In this document: positions 1 through 8,093 of the stretch, one piece after another
How positions within the stretch are numbered: position 1 is the stretch's first letter
Layout: the number at the start of each line of letters is the position of its first letter
NCBI RefSeq assembly: GCF_000024005.1
Contig: NC_013132.1
Span: 4,148,001-4,212,000, forward strand
DNA from: Chitinophaga pinensis DSM 2588
GTDB taxonomy: Bacteria > Bacteroidota > Bacteroidia > Chitinophagales > Chitinophagaceae
Direction of reading: 5' to 3'
DNA: 64,000 nt
Made by a program: the position numbers and the translations under genes
The notes under the pieces: generated by a model
The model's input: the letters and a program-made list of their open reading frames with translations, nothing else
The model's database searches: none
Told to the model about the DNA's origin: nothing

Positions 1-546
1 GCCATGGGAAGTATCCGGCCAATGCCGCTTACCCCTTCATTAGCTGCGCTTTTAAAACAGAACATACAGTTGATACAGCATACGACGGAAAGCAAAAATG
101 AGTTGCCGTTTTATAATAAAAATATCAGGCATCTCACCGAAAGTTGCCTCAGCATATTTGCCTCCGTATACTATAAAGAAAAGCATAGTCAGCACAGCCG
201 CGGTACAAGAATGATCGATATCAGCCGTCAGTTCATATCACTGCTGATGCAACATTTCAGGACCATAAAAAGTCCTGCGGCATATGCAGATATGTTACAT
301 ATCACCACCGACTATCTCAATGAAGCCGTAAAAGCCGCTACAGGAAAAACAGTCTCACGCTGGATACAGGAAACAGTCGTGACCGAAGCCAAACGGCAGC
401 TATTTCATACGACATTAAATATCGACGAAATTGCCGGGCAACTGGGCTATGAAGATTACAGGTATTTCACCCGTTTATTCAAAAAAGCAGCAAGTATATC
501 TCCACAGCAATTCAGAACCCAATACAGCCGGGAAAAGGATGCCTGA
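1..546 (+). CDS. AraC-family transcriptional regulator, C-terminal part (cut by window edge)
   Basis: The frame is open to the left edge, so the ATG at position 4 need not be the true start and the sensor domain is probably missing. The last ~100 residues form an AraC/XylS double helix-turn-helix: a first helical pair around SPAAYADMLHITTDYLNEAVK, a linker with TGKTVSRWIQE, and the second motif with IAGQLGYEDYRYFTRLFKKAASISPQQFR, which is the family signature (GF/GYxDxxYFxRxFKK). Such proteins bind DNA at direct-repeat half sites and usually act on adjacent genes; the following SnoaL-like gene on the same strand is a candidate target, but no operator is evident. Ligand unknown. Confidence 0.85.
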   Translation, partial: AMGSIRPMPLTPSLAALLKQNIQLIQHTTESKNELPFYNKNIRHLTESCLSIFASVYYKEKHSQHSRGTRMIDISRQFISLLMQHFRTIKSPAAYADMLHITTDYLNEAVKAATGKTVSRWIQETVVTEAKRQLFHTTLNIDEIAGQLGYEDYRYFTRLFKKAASISPQQFRTQYSREKDA

Positions 547-643
547 CAGGCATTTATAGGCGATCATATACACATTACCCGGTTTTGTCCACCGGAACAG
601 GAAGGGATTCGCGCTTACTTTGTGATACAAAATCAAAGCAAGT

Positions 644-1036
644 ATGAATAACTACAAAGCGCTTGTAAAAGAAGCATTCAGCAAGGTATTAATAGACCCG
701 GTATTTAATGAAGAAATGATCGCCCGTTATTTTGGTTTGTCTTATCGCCAGTTCGTTGATGGAAAGGAGTTAAACTATGCGCAGTTTGTGGCCCATATGG
801 CCATGGTAAAACAGCGTACTACCCGCCTGGAATTTTTATATAATACGGTTATTGAGGAAGGAAATATCGTATTCACCAATCATGTCGTAACAGCTACCAA
901 ACCTGATGGTACGGTAGCGCGCACACACCTGATCGCCGAGTTTCATATTGCGGATGGAAAGATTGTCTATTGTAATGAATTATCCCGTCTGCTGAGTGGT
1001 GAGGAAGGAGACCGTGATCTTGGCTCTGCGCATTAA
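644..1036 (+). CDS. SnoaL-like / NTF2-superfamily protein
   Basis: A 130-residue single-domain protein with the alternating helix and beta-strand pattern of the NTF2-like cone fold (start VKEAFSKVL, then a strand-rich half ending in HLIAEFHIADGKIVYCNELSRLL). SnoaL-like proteins of this size act as small-molecule isomerases, hydrolases or ligand-binding proteins; no catalytic residue can be assigned with confidence here. It has no signal peptide and is probably cytoplasmic. It follows the partial AraC gene by about 100 bases and is separated from the convergent AraC gene by a strong hairpin. Function in the cell unknown. Confidence 0.7.
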   Translation: MNNYKALVKEAFSKVLIDPVFNEEMIARYFGLSYRQFVDGKELNYAQFVAHMAMVKQRTTRLEFLYNTVIEEGNIVFTNHVVTATKPDGTVARTHLIAEFHIADGKIVYCNELSRLLSGEEGDRDLGSAH

Positions 1037-1058
1037 AGCATATGAAATAAGTATCCGT

Positions 1059-1094
1059 AAATACCTGTCCGTTGAGCATCCCGGACAGGTATTT
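1059..1094. terminator. Bidirectional terminator between convergent genes
   Basis: A perfect 13-bp inverted repeat (1059-1071 with 1082-1094, 10-base loop) begins with AAA and ends with TTT, so it can work on both strands. It lies exactly between the SnoaL-like gene and the convergent AraC gene and overlaps the stop of the latter. Confidence 0.85.
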
Positions 1095-1890
1095 ATATCC
1101 TGCTTGGCGCCTGACCGTACATCTTTTTAAACGCATAGGAAAAGTGTGAGAGGTCTTCAAATCCGACATCAATATAGACGTCAGACGGCGCTACGCCTTT
1201 TTCTTTAATCCGGTAATAAGCTTCCTGCAATCTTTTTTGTTGCAGCCATTTCCCTGGGGGCGTATTAAATGTTTTCTCAAAATCCCGTTTAAAAGTAGAC
1301 AGACTCCTGCCGGTCAGGTACGCAAATCTGTCAAGCGGGACATTGAAGTGAAAGTTCTTGTTCATAAAGCCTTCCAGGTCTATTTTACCAGGTTCGCTGA
1401 GATCGAAAAGGATATCTTTTAACTGCGGATTTGTCTGCACAAGTATAGCGATGGCCTCTTTCACTTTTAAGGACAGCAACACTTCATTGCCGGACTGTAA
1501 CAGCTGATCATACGGCTGTAAAGAATCCATATAGTTTTTCAGCAGTGCATGGGGGCGTAATGAGAAAAACGGAGCTGTTTGTACGTGTTTCTCTGAGGTA
1601 TAACCATATTCCGCGCCGAAGCTGCGCAAGGTCTGCTGATCAAGAAAAACCGATAAGTTTTTATATTCTCCGTTAGCAGGCGGGTGTTTGGTGAATTTGA
1701 TCAGCGTATTTCTTTTGCTGAACCGGAATTCCCCTTCATTGAACTGATATTCGCGTTCCCCATCATTCATGATAAGTGTACCTGCTATCTGGTAACTGAA
1801 CACATGTTCGGCAACGAACTGTTCCCCTTCTTTTGTTTTTGTATGATAGCAGGAATAACTGATCTGCTTTAATGGTTTACTATCGCTCAT
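1093..1890 (-). CDS. AraC-family transcriptional regulator
   Basis: A 265-residue protein with an N-terminal cupin-like sensing part (strand-rich, with the FSYQIAGTLIMNDG and FNEGEFRFSKRNTLIKF segments) and a C-terminal AraC double HTH (LDRFAYLTGRSLSTFKRDFEKTFNTPPGKWLQQKRLQEA, then the second helix pair ending GFEDLSHFSYAFKKMYGQAPS). Both HTH units look intact. It is read divergently in function but in the same direction as the SDR gene upstream, separated from it by a minus-strand terminator, so it is probably transcribed on its own. Likely a repressor or activator of the neighbouring SDR/FAD oxidoreductase genes; the inducer cannot be told. Confidence 0.9.
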   Translation of the reverse strand: MSDSKPLKQISYSCYHTKTKEGEQFVAEHVFSYQIAGTLIMNDGEREYQFNEGEFRFSKRNTLIKFTKHPPANGEYKNLSVFLDQQTLRSFGAEYGYTSEKHVQTAPFFSLRPHALLKNYMDSLQPYDQLLQSGNEVLLSLKVKEAIAILVQTNPQLKDILFDLSEPGKIDLEGFMNKNFHFNVPLDRFAYLTGRSLSTFKRDFEKTFNTPPGKWLQQKRLQEAYYRIKEKGVAPSDVYIDVGFEDLSHFSYAFKKMYGQAPSRI

Positions 1891-1900
1891 ATATTCAGTG

Positions 1901-1944
1901 CATTAAAAAAGTAAAAAGCATAGCTGTCATGTCAACAGCTATGC
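1901..1944 (-). terminator. Terminator of the SDR gene (minus strand)
   Basis: A perfect 10-bp stem (1918-1927 with 1935-1944, 7-base loop) is followed on the minus strand by a T-rich run (complement of the A-tract at 1905-1917). It sits just downstream of the SDR stop codon. Confidence 0.8.
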
Positions 1945-1956
1945 GGATAGATTGAA

Positions 1957-2793
1957 TTATTTGTTGTCGGCTGCATCGGTGGACTCGCTCACAGACAACC
2001 ATTGTTCAAATTCGGCCTGTCTTGCAGCATTCACCTGTTGCAGTAGCCCGGTTGCATCACTACCTAATACGAGGTGTACAGGAGGTTCCGGATGATCTGC
2101 CAGGTTCACCAGTACGGCTGCTGCTTTTTCAGGATCGCCTTTAGGAACAAATTTACCGGTTTTGAAGATCTCTGTCCGCTGACCAATCGTAGATTCATAT
2201 CCTTCTACGTTTGCTGCGTAGGTCATTGAATCGCCTGCCCAGTCGGTACGAAATCCACCTGGTTCAACGGCAGTCACTTTAATACCCAGTGCACCTACTT
2301 CTTTCGCAAGACCGTCTGCGAAGCCGGAGAGACCCCATTTAGCGCTCTGGTACATGGTCAGGCCATTGCTGGTGATACGACCACCGATGGAACTGATCTG
2401 CAGTATCCTGCCGGAGCGTTGTTTACGCATATAAGGTAACACAACTCTTGTAATTTCTATCGGTGCGTACAGATTTGTTTCCAGCTGACTACGTACCTGC
2501 TCGTCTGTAAATGCTTCTGCTGCCCCAATGATACCAAAACCGGCATTATTTACCAGTACATCTATCCTGCCGAAACGCGCAATGGTATTTTCTACTGCTT
2601 TGCGTACCTGTGTATAATCTGTAACGTCCAGTTGAACGGGGAATATATGATCGCCATATTGCTGAACGAATTCATCTAACTGTGAAGGATTTCTGGCGGT
2701 TGCTGCCACGAGATCACCTTTTGCTAATACTGCTGCTGTCAGGCTTCTGCCTAAACCTCTTGCGCTACCTGTTATAAACCATACTTTTTGCAT
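1957..2793 (-). CDS. Short-chain dehydrogenase/reductase (SDR)
   Basis: Classical SDR of about 278 residues starting at MQKVWFITG. The Rossmann cofactor motif TGSARGLG is at residues ~8-15, the NNAG motif follows mid-protein, and the catalytic Ser and YxxxK (YQSAKW) are present. An upstream in-frame ATG at 2856 would add 21 residues that do not fit the family and would run through the operator-like repeat, so the start at 2793 is preferred. SDRs of this type reduce or oxidise a carbonyl/alcohol with NAD(P)H; substrate unknown. It lies between a FAD oxidoreductase and an AraC gene, a common arrangement for inducible detoxification or redox genes. Confidence 0.9.
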   Translation of the reverse strand: MQKVWFITGSARGLGRSLTAAVLAKGDLVAATARNPSQLDEFVQQYGDHIFPVQLDVTDYTQVRKAVENTIARFGRIDVLVNNAGFGIIGAAEAFTDEQVRSQLETNLYAPIEITRVVLPYMRKQRSGRILQISSIGGRITSNGLTMYQSAKWGLSGFADGLAKEVGALGIKVTAVEPGGFRTDWAGDSMTYAANVEGYESTIGQRTEIFKTGKFVPKGDPEKAAAVLVNLADHPEPPVHLVLGSDATGLLQQVNAARQAEFEQWLSVSESTDAADNK

Positions 2794-2844
2794 AACCTTT
2801 TGTTTTTGTTTACAACACAAAGGTAGACACAAGACCATCCCGGC

Positions 2845-2886
2845 ACTTTGTTGCACAGGTCAATTTACTTTGTTGTAAAGGTCAAT
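2845..2886 (-). promoter_or_regulatory. Direct repeat, probable AraC-type operator upstream of the SDR gene
   Basis: Two copies of a 20-base word (ACTTTGTTG-NNN-AGGTCAAT at 2845-2864 and 2867-2886) match at 17 of 20 positions with a 22-base period, i.e. about two helical turns on one DNA face. This is the geometry used by AraC-family regulators, and AraC genes flank the region on both sides. It lies 50-90 bases upstream of the chosen SDR start. The regulator that binds it is inferred, not shown. Confidence 0.55.
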
Positions 2887-2891
2887 ATTGA

Positions 2892-3938
2892 TTATTGCAG
2901 ATAAAGCTGGATTTCCTCCACTGTTTTCCTGGCAGTTCTGCCTACACCAATCAGGGTAGCCGAAGCAAAGCCTGTCCATTGTCCATAGCCCACCAGCCAA
3001 AGGCCGGGAATGTCTATGGCAATCGTCTCATTGGTATGGATCTTACCGTCTGCACGGGTCGCATTTAATGGGGCCAGGTGCTGTAAAGCAGGAGAGAAGC
3101 CGGTACAGAAGATGACTGCATCCACAGCTGCTTCCTGTCCGCCGTTCCAGCCGATACCATTTTCCGTAAAGCGGTCAAAAGCGGGTAAAGAGTGATAAAT
3201 ATCCCTTTCAATCGCCTCTTTTACTGCAGGGACCTGTACGATATGTCCCAATGTAGGGGCCTGGTAGGTCCGTCCTTCCTGCTTTGCCTTATAGACCATC
3301 GTGGCGACATCAAAAAGATACCGGCCGTCTATTTCGCCGGAGAGAAAAGAAGGCGCTTCCTGTACGATCCACAGGGTACTGGCTACTTTGGATACTTCCG
3401 CGAGGATCTGGGCGCCTGAATTACCTTCTCCTACGACAGCGACTTTTTTACCGGCAAAGGCTGCCGGGTTTTTATATTGTGCAGAATGTAGCACAGTGCC
3501 TTTGTACAGTTCCCTGTCGGGGATGGCAGGTATATAAGGATTTACATAAGAACCGGTAGCGCTGATGACAGCCCGGGCCTTATAATCCCCTTTATCGGTA
3601 GACAGGATAAATATGTTTTCTTCTCTGCGGACAGCCGAAACGGTCACTGATCTTTGTACAGGGAAATTGTACCGCATCTCATAATTGCGCAGGTAATCGA
3701 TCGTTTCGTCTCTTGTAGGATAATAATTGTTGCCACCTGGCATGATAACGCCGGGAAGAGAGCTCCATAAAGCAGGAGAGAAGAGCGTCAGCGAGTCCCA
3801 GGTATGCTGCCATGCGCCTCCTGGCATCGCTTCTTTGTCAAGTATTATATAATCGAGTGTGGTGCGTCGCAGATAATACGCGACCGCCAATGCACTTTGT
3901 CCTCCGCCAATCACTATAACATCGTATACCTTTTCCAT
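2892..3938 (-). CDS. FAD-dependent pyridine-nucleotide oxidoreductase / flavin monooxygenase-like
   Basis: About 348 residues. The N-terminal FAD Rossmann motif GGGQSALAVAYYL is at residues ~11-23; a second dinucleotide-binding motif GEGNSGAQIL (~167-176) would bind NADPH; the FCTGFSPAL segment near residue 280 is the ATG-like motif of this family. It resembles small flavin monooxygenase-like or thioredoxin-reductase-like proteins (CzcO/ArsO-type annotation is common). The start MEKVYDVIVIGGG at 3938 is preferred over the upstream ATG at 3959 because the FAD motif normally lies within the first 15 residues. It probably forms one transcription unit with the SDR gene, although the repeat between them suggests a second promoter. 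Confidence 0.85.
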   Translation of the reverse strand: MEKVYDVIVIGGGQSALAVAYYLRRTTLDYIILDKEAMPGGAWQHTWDSLTLFSPALWSSLPGVIMPGGNNYYPTRDETIDYLRNYEMRYNFPVQRSVTVSAVRREENIFILSTDKGDYKARAVISATGSYVNPYIPAIPDRELYKGTVLHSAQYKNPAAFAGKKVAVVGEGNSGAQILAEVSKVASTLWIVQEAPSFLSGEIDGRYLFDVATMVYKAKQEGRTYQAPTLGHIVQVPAVKEAIERDIYHSLPAFDRFTENGIGWNGGQEAAVDAVIFCTGFSPALQHLAPLNATRADGKIHTNETIAIDIPGLWLVGYGQWTGFASATLIGVGRTARKTVEEIQLYLQ

Positions 3939-4055
3939 ACTTACTACAGCCTTCGCCACGATGGCGACCTTGTTTTGCCTTTGGTGAATAGATTGGTTTT
4001 ATCAGCTCATATATCGCAATATTACGATGGGTAAGGCAGATCTCCAAATAAGGAA

Positions 4056-5042
4056 ATGGCTAACGGTGATAGAATGAATTTTGCAGATTTCACAAACATG
4101 GTACCTTTGATCACGTCATCTTTCGGCAATAACATGATCGAGCATACTTCCTTAAACAAGTTTTACCAGCGGGCAACCGGAGATCTTCCTGACGGCATCG
4201 GAACGGAGAATGGGCATTTTAATGTTTTTGAAATTGAAAAGCTGTATGATAAAAAGACGGGTAACCGGATTATGCCGTATAGCAGAAGGGACTATTATAA
4301 GGTCAGCCTCATCCGTGGTCACAGCAGGGCGGAATATGCGGATAAAGTGATAGAGATTGAAGACAGTGCGCTGCTTTTTGCTACACCCAGAATTCCTTAT
4401 CATTGGGTACCTGTAGACAGCGATCAAACGGGTATGTTCTGCATTTTTACGGCAGAGTTTCTATCCAGGAATAATGCAGGGGTTTTTCTGGATGAATTGC
4501 CCATTTTCAAACCGGGTGCATTGCCGGTATTCAAATTGACGCCGGAAGCAGTCGCTGAACTGGAATATATTTTCCGTAAAATGTTAAGGGAAATTGCCAG
4601 TGATTATGTCTATAAATACGATCTCCTGCGCAATCTCCTCCAGGAAATCATTCACTACGGACAGAAGCTGCAACCGATGTCTGTACTGACTGCGCCGCAA
4701 AATGCAGCCGACAGGATCTCTTCATTATTTGTAGAATTACTGGAAAGACAATTCCCGCTGGAATCGCAGCATCAGCGTTTAGAACTACGCACTGCGAAAG
4801 ACTATGCAGATCGTCTGGCGGTACATGTCAATCACCTCAATAAAGTACTGAAAGCAAAAACAGGTCGTACAACGACAGATATTATCAGTGACAGGATCAC
4901 ACAGGAAGCGAAGATCCTGCTGAAAAAGACGGATTGGAGTGTATATGATATTGGTTATACCCTCGGATTTGATGATTTAGCCCATTTTTCAAATTTTTTT
5001 AAAAAACACGCGAAGATCACCGCGCAGAGTTTCCGTTCTTAG
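4056..5042 (+). CDS. AraC-family transcriptional regulator, divergent from the FAD oxidoreductase
   Basis: 328 residues with a cupin-like N-terminal half (YSRRDYYKVSLIRGHSRAEYADKVIEIEDSALLFATPRIPYHWVP is the usual sensor core) and a C-terminal AraC double HTH (KDYADRLAVHVNHLNKVLKAKTGRTT and the GFDDLAHFSNFFKKHAKITAQSFR end). It is transcribed away from the FAD oxidoreductase across a 117-base intergenic space, the usual layout of a regulator and its target. The start could also be the second ATG at 4074 (MNFADF), since GGAA lies only two bases before the first one. Probably controls the minus-strand oxidoreductases. Confidence 0.9.
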   Translation: MANGDRMNFADFTNMVPLITSSFGNNMIEHTSLNKFYQRATGDLPDGIGTENGHFNVFEIEKLYDKKTGNRIMPYSRRDYYKVSLIRGHSRAEYADKVIEIEDSALLFATPRIPYHWVPVDSDQTGMFCIFTAEFLSRNNAGVFLDELPIFKPGALPVFKLTPEAVAELEYIFRKMLREIASDYVYKYDLLRNLLQEIIHYGQKLQPMSVLTAPQNAADRISSLFVELLERQFPLESQHQRLELRTAKDYADRLAVHVNHLNKVLKAKTGRTTTDIISDRITQEAKILLKKTDWSVYDIGYTLGFDDLAHFSNFFKKHAKITAQSFRS

Positions 5043-5093
5043 TGATATTCTTCGTTCATATCAATCGATTATCCGTATTACATCGATACTACG

Positions 5094-5151
5094 CCGTTAT
5101 TACGCCGTTACCGCTTCGTTCGGGAACGAAGAAATATGGCTGTAATAACGG
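5094..5151. terminator. Large imperfect hairpin between convergent genes
   Basis: An outer perfect 10-bp arm pair (5094-5103 with 5142-5151) encloses an inner 8-bp hairpin (5114-5121 with 5124-5131); additional imperfect pairing extends outward. It lies between the plus-strand AraC gene and the minus-strand amidohydrolase. No clear T-run follows, so function as a terminator is inferred from position and structure. Confidence 0.5.
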
Positions 5152-5221
5152 TGTAATCGCGATCTAATCGTAGAAACTGTTGTAGCTATCTGATACACAA
5201 TAGGATATACGGCAATGTCAA

Positions 5222-5254
5222 TAAAAAGCCGCCGCTGACAGCGGCGGACGGCTT
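5222..5254 (-). terminator. Rho-independent terminator of the amidohydrolase gene
   Basis: A GC-rich 7-bp stem (5229-5235 with 5241-5247, 5-base loop) reads on the minus strand straight into a TTTTT run (complement of 5223-5227). It is 35-70 bases beyond the amidohydrolase stop codon. Confidence 0.85.
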
Positions 5255-5289
5255 CCTGAAGTATATAAAACCTACAACAATACACTGTA

Positions 5290-7065
5290 TTACTTATACT
5301 GATATCCCCCGTAGAAATTCACCGGAGACCAGGCTGGCATCGCTTTCGGCTGCGCCGGTGCTATAGATTTGAACTCGCCTTCACCATAGACGATTTTGCC
5401 GTCCAGGATCGTCAGCAGTGAATGAATATCCCTGATCTTTGCTGCATCTGTTTTCAGATAATCATCATTCAATACCGCCAGATCTGCCAGATAACCTGCC
5501 TTCAGGGTTCCCCTGTCACCCTGCTGATTAATCAGACTGGCACTACCCTGTGTATACAATTTCAATGCGGTCAGACGGTCAACTTTGTTCTCATTCGCCG
5601 TATAATCATGTCCACCGATCGTCTTACCAGTAGAGAGCCAATGTAAGGCCACCCAAGGATTATAACTCGCTACCCTGGTGCCATCAGTACCTGCGCCTAC
5701 TTTAAGTCCCATATCGAGCATCTGACGGATAGGAGGTGTATTCCTGGCTGCCTGTTTACCATAACGGGCCACGAAATTCTCCCCCTGGAAAGCCATGCGG
5801 TGCTGAATGGAAATACCGCCGTTCAGTGCTTTGATACGTTTCAGGTTTTCTTCGGATACGGTTTCCGCATGATCGAAGAACCAGGAGAGTCCGTTTAAGG
5901 GCACTTCTTTATTCACTGCTTCAATGACATTGAGGAATCGGGTGATAGACTCATTGTAAGTCGCATGTAAGCGGAAAGGCCACCTGTTTTTTACCAGTAC
6001 TGTCAGTACTTCTTTCAGCTGTTGTTCCATAACAGGGGCGAGATCAGGACGAGGTTTATTGAAGTTTTCAAAATCACCGCCGGTCGCCACCAGGTTTTCT
6101 CCACCACCTTCCACAAAATATTCCGTTTCAGCTTCTTCACCTTGCTGGTGCTCTATATCGACCATACTGATCCATTTCTGATAATCCTGCAGCTCGGAAC
6201 CACCTTTCTGTGCAAAAAGATAGTAAGGCAGGCGCACTGTCAGCTGACCCAGTTTAAACAAAGAATCAGTGATGCCGTAATCATCCGGGAAATTCTGGAA
6301 TCCACCACCGGCGTCCATGACGCTGGTCACACCCAGTCTGTTCATCTCTGTCATAAAACCTAGCGTGGAGTTGCCTTTTTCAGCAGGCGTCAGTTCTGGC
6401 AGCTTGGCTAATGTAGAATAAAGGATATAGGCATTCGGTTCTGCTATCAGCAAACCGGTAGGTTGTCCTTCTGCATTTTTTTGTATGAGTCCACCGGCAG
6501 GATTGGGCGTATTTTCATCGATATGCAATGCTGCTATACCTGCTTTGTTCAGATAAGCATGCGCATAGAGATATAAAATGAATGCCGGCGTATTCCCGGT
6601 CGCTTCATTGATCTCTTCCAGTGTTGGCAGTCGTTTCTCTTCGAACTGATATTCATTCCATCCACCGACAACCCTTACCCATTGGCCTTTCGGCGTTCTT
6701 GCCGCCTGCTCTTTCAGCATCTGTAAAGCTCTTTTCAAAGACTTTACGCCATCCCATCTCAGTTCAGTATTATAAAACCTGCCTGCTCTGATAACATGCA
6801 GGTGTGAATCATACAATCCGGGAATAATAGTACGTCCGTTTGCGCTTACTACTTTGGTATTTGTCGCTTTTAGCCGGAGAATATCCGCATTGTTACCTAC
6901 TGCGATGATTTTATCATTCGCAATAGCAATCGCCTGCGCCTGAGGTTTCGCATCGTCCAGTGTAATAATGTTTGCATTGTGAATGATCAGCGTTGGGTTT
7001 TGCTGCGCCTGCACAGAGAGCATCATTCCTATACCAGCAGCCAACAATAGCATCGTTTTTTTCAT
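5290..7065 (-). CDS. Secreted amidohydrolase, YtcJ-like
   Basis: About 591 residues from MKKTMLLL. The first ~20 residues are a Sec signal peptide (KK, hydrophobic core, VQAQQ cleavage), so the protein is periplasmic or exported. Next come the small beta-sandwich part (LIIHNANIITLDDAKPQAQAIAIANDKIIAVG) and the metal-dependent TIM barrel with the HLH metal ligands in GLYDSHLHV; conserved later segments are HATYNESITRF, FDHAETV and GTDGTRVASYNPW, and LADLAVLNDDYL closes the sandwich domain. YtcJ-type amidohydrolases hydrolyse amides or related bonds; the substrate cannot be told. An in-frame ATG at 7146 would place 27 unrelated residues before the signal peptide and was rejected. Confidence 0.88.
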   Translation of the reverse strand: MKKTMLLLAAGIGMMLSVQAQQNPTLIIHNANIITLDDAKPQAQAIAIANDKIIAVGNNADILRLKATNTKVVSANGRTIIPGLYDSHLHVIRAGRFYNTELRWDGVKSLKRALQMLKEQAARTPKGQWVRVVGGWNEYQFEEKRLPTLEEINEATGNTPAFILYLYAHAYLNKAGIAALHIDENTPNPAGGLIQKNAEGQPTGLLIAEPNAYILYSTLAKLPELTPAEKGNSTLGFMTEMNRLGVTSVMDAGGGFQNFPDDYGITDSLFKLGQLTVRLPYYLFAQKGGSELQDYQKWISMVDIEHQQGEEAETEYFVEGGGENLVATGGDFENFNKPRPDLAPVMEQQLKEVLTVLVKNRWPFRLHATYNESITRFLNVIEAVNKEVPLNGLSWFFDHAETVSEENLKRIKALNGGISIQHRMAFQGENFVARYGKQAARNTPPIRQMLDMGLKVGAGTDGTRVASYNPWVALHWLSTGKTIGGHDYTANENKVDRLTALKLYTQGSASLINQQGDRGTLKAGYLADLAVLNDDYLKTDAAKIRDIHSLLTILDGKIVYGEGEFKSIAPAQPKAMPAWSPVNFYGGYQYK

Positions 7066-7293
7066 GTGTTGTCGTTTAAAGTGAAGGTCAGGCAAGCCTT
7101 TCCCTGATGATGATGCAAAGCTAGTGCTGTGAGGAAGAGCGGTCAACCGCGAATTGCGATGATTAGTTGTCTGATTTATCGAAGGGAAGGAAAATCGATG
7201 ATTTGTACAATGATAGGGTCATAATGAAAGGGAGATTCTATTATCAAGAAAAAATATTTTCAATGTTTTTTTTGTTCACGTGATATAATTTAA

Positions 7294-7688
7294 ATGAAGA
7301 CGCTTCTATTAGATGGTGAGTATCCAATTCAGAATGGTACAGAATCTTTATAAGAGTATTTGTCACTTCTAGTCGATCCTATAAAGATTATCTGGTTAGG
7401 GATACAAGTTTTCAACCAGATATTAAAGAGGTTATTCTGGAAATACTAATGCCAAAATTTATTTGGGTAGGGGAGATCTCAGATAAATCAGATTTAAAAC
7501 AAAAATTGGCCCATGGCCTTTTTATTCTTGATGCAACAGAGCCTAATATAGAAAGCTATAAGGCTTTAATCTTTGGAGGATACAAAGAGTTGTTTTGTTA
7601 TCCCGATTCTCAAAGCAGGGAATTGGTAAAGAATAATTTATCTTTAGGAAAGTTTAATATTTATACAAGAAACTTAAATGGCTTTTAA
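7294..7688 (+). pseudogene. Frameshifted small gene, unknown family
   Basis: An ATG at 7294 opens 19 codons that end at a TAA (7351-7353). A second frame, open from 7320 to 7688 but with no usable start before 7449, continues what reads like the same protein: joining the frames near 7345-7353 would give a coherent protein of about 130 residues. The 79-residue ORF from 7449 alone begins in the middle of this open frame, so it is more likely the tail of a broken gene than a complete one. The stretch is visibly more AT-rich than its neighbours. I do not recognise the family; a small immunity-type protein is one guess without direct support. Confidence 0.5.
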
Positions 7689-7706
7689 TAATGGGTATTC
7701 GCATAA

Positions 7707-7889
7707 AATAAGACAGCGCAAATTATAGAACGTCTGAAACAAAATGGACAATCTTTTATAGAAAGCGGTCCGGAGGCAGCTGCAAGAAGAGAATTTATCA
7801 ATGAACAGGCGAGAATAGTAAGGAGAGACACTAAAAGGAAAGAACGGTTGTCTGAAATCAGTGCTTCCAAGGTCATACTGAACGCGTAA
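7707..7889 (+). pseudogene. Start-less C-terminal gene fragment
   Basis: A 60-codon open frame with no ATG, GTG or TTG start, bounded by a stop at 7704-7706 and ending in TAA at 7889. The translation is strongly charged and helical (IERLKQNGQSFIESG then RREFINEQARIVRRDTKRKER), which looks like the real C-terminus of a lost larger protein rather than random sequence. It is followed 17 bases later by a strong terminator, consistent with a decayed operon end. Family not recognised. Confidence 0.4.
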
Positions 7890-7906
7890 CTATAATCTTA
7901 TACAAC

Positions 7907-7938
7907 AAATAAGCCGCCACGGAAGAGGCGGCTTATTT
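7907..7938 (+). terminator. Strong intrinsic terminator
   Basis: Perfect 12-bp inverted repeat (7907-7918 with 7927-7938; 8-base loop) with an AAATAA/TTATTT outer part and a GCCGCC/GGCGGC core. It closes the decayed region and insulates it from the lanthipeptide locus. Confidence 0.85.
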
Positions 7939-8038
7939 CATTTACAGCTATATTGGAACACCTCCCTCCCCAAACCCCTTTTCGTCCCTCTAAAATCCTC
8001 ATTCGTGTATTTCTATTCGCGCATCCCCCTCCCTGCAT

Positions 8039-8046
8039 TAAGTTTG
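8039..8046 (+). promoter_or_regulatory. Possible -7 promoter element of the lanthipeptide operon
   Basis: TAAGTTTG matches the Bacteroidota -7 consensus TAnnTTTG and lies 48 bases before the outer-membrane protein gene. No good TTTG is found 19-21 bases upstream, so only half of the consensus is present. The rest of the 7939-8093 gap shows nothing else. Confidence 0.35.
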
Positions 8047-8093
8047 TTTCATCGTCGTTATGTGCGGAAGGCTGACAGGATTAACCCGACTAT

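Noticed and set aside
7449..7688. Intact 79-residue gene
   Set aside because: The frame is open well upstream without a start, and the preceding ATG frame joins it by a frameshift, so a broken longer gene is more likely.
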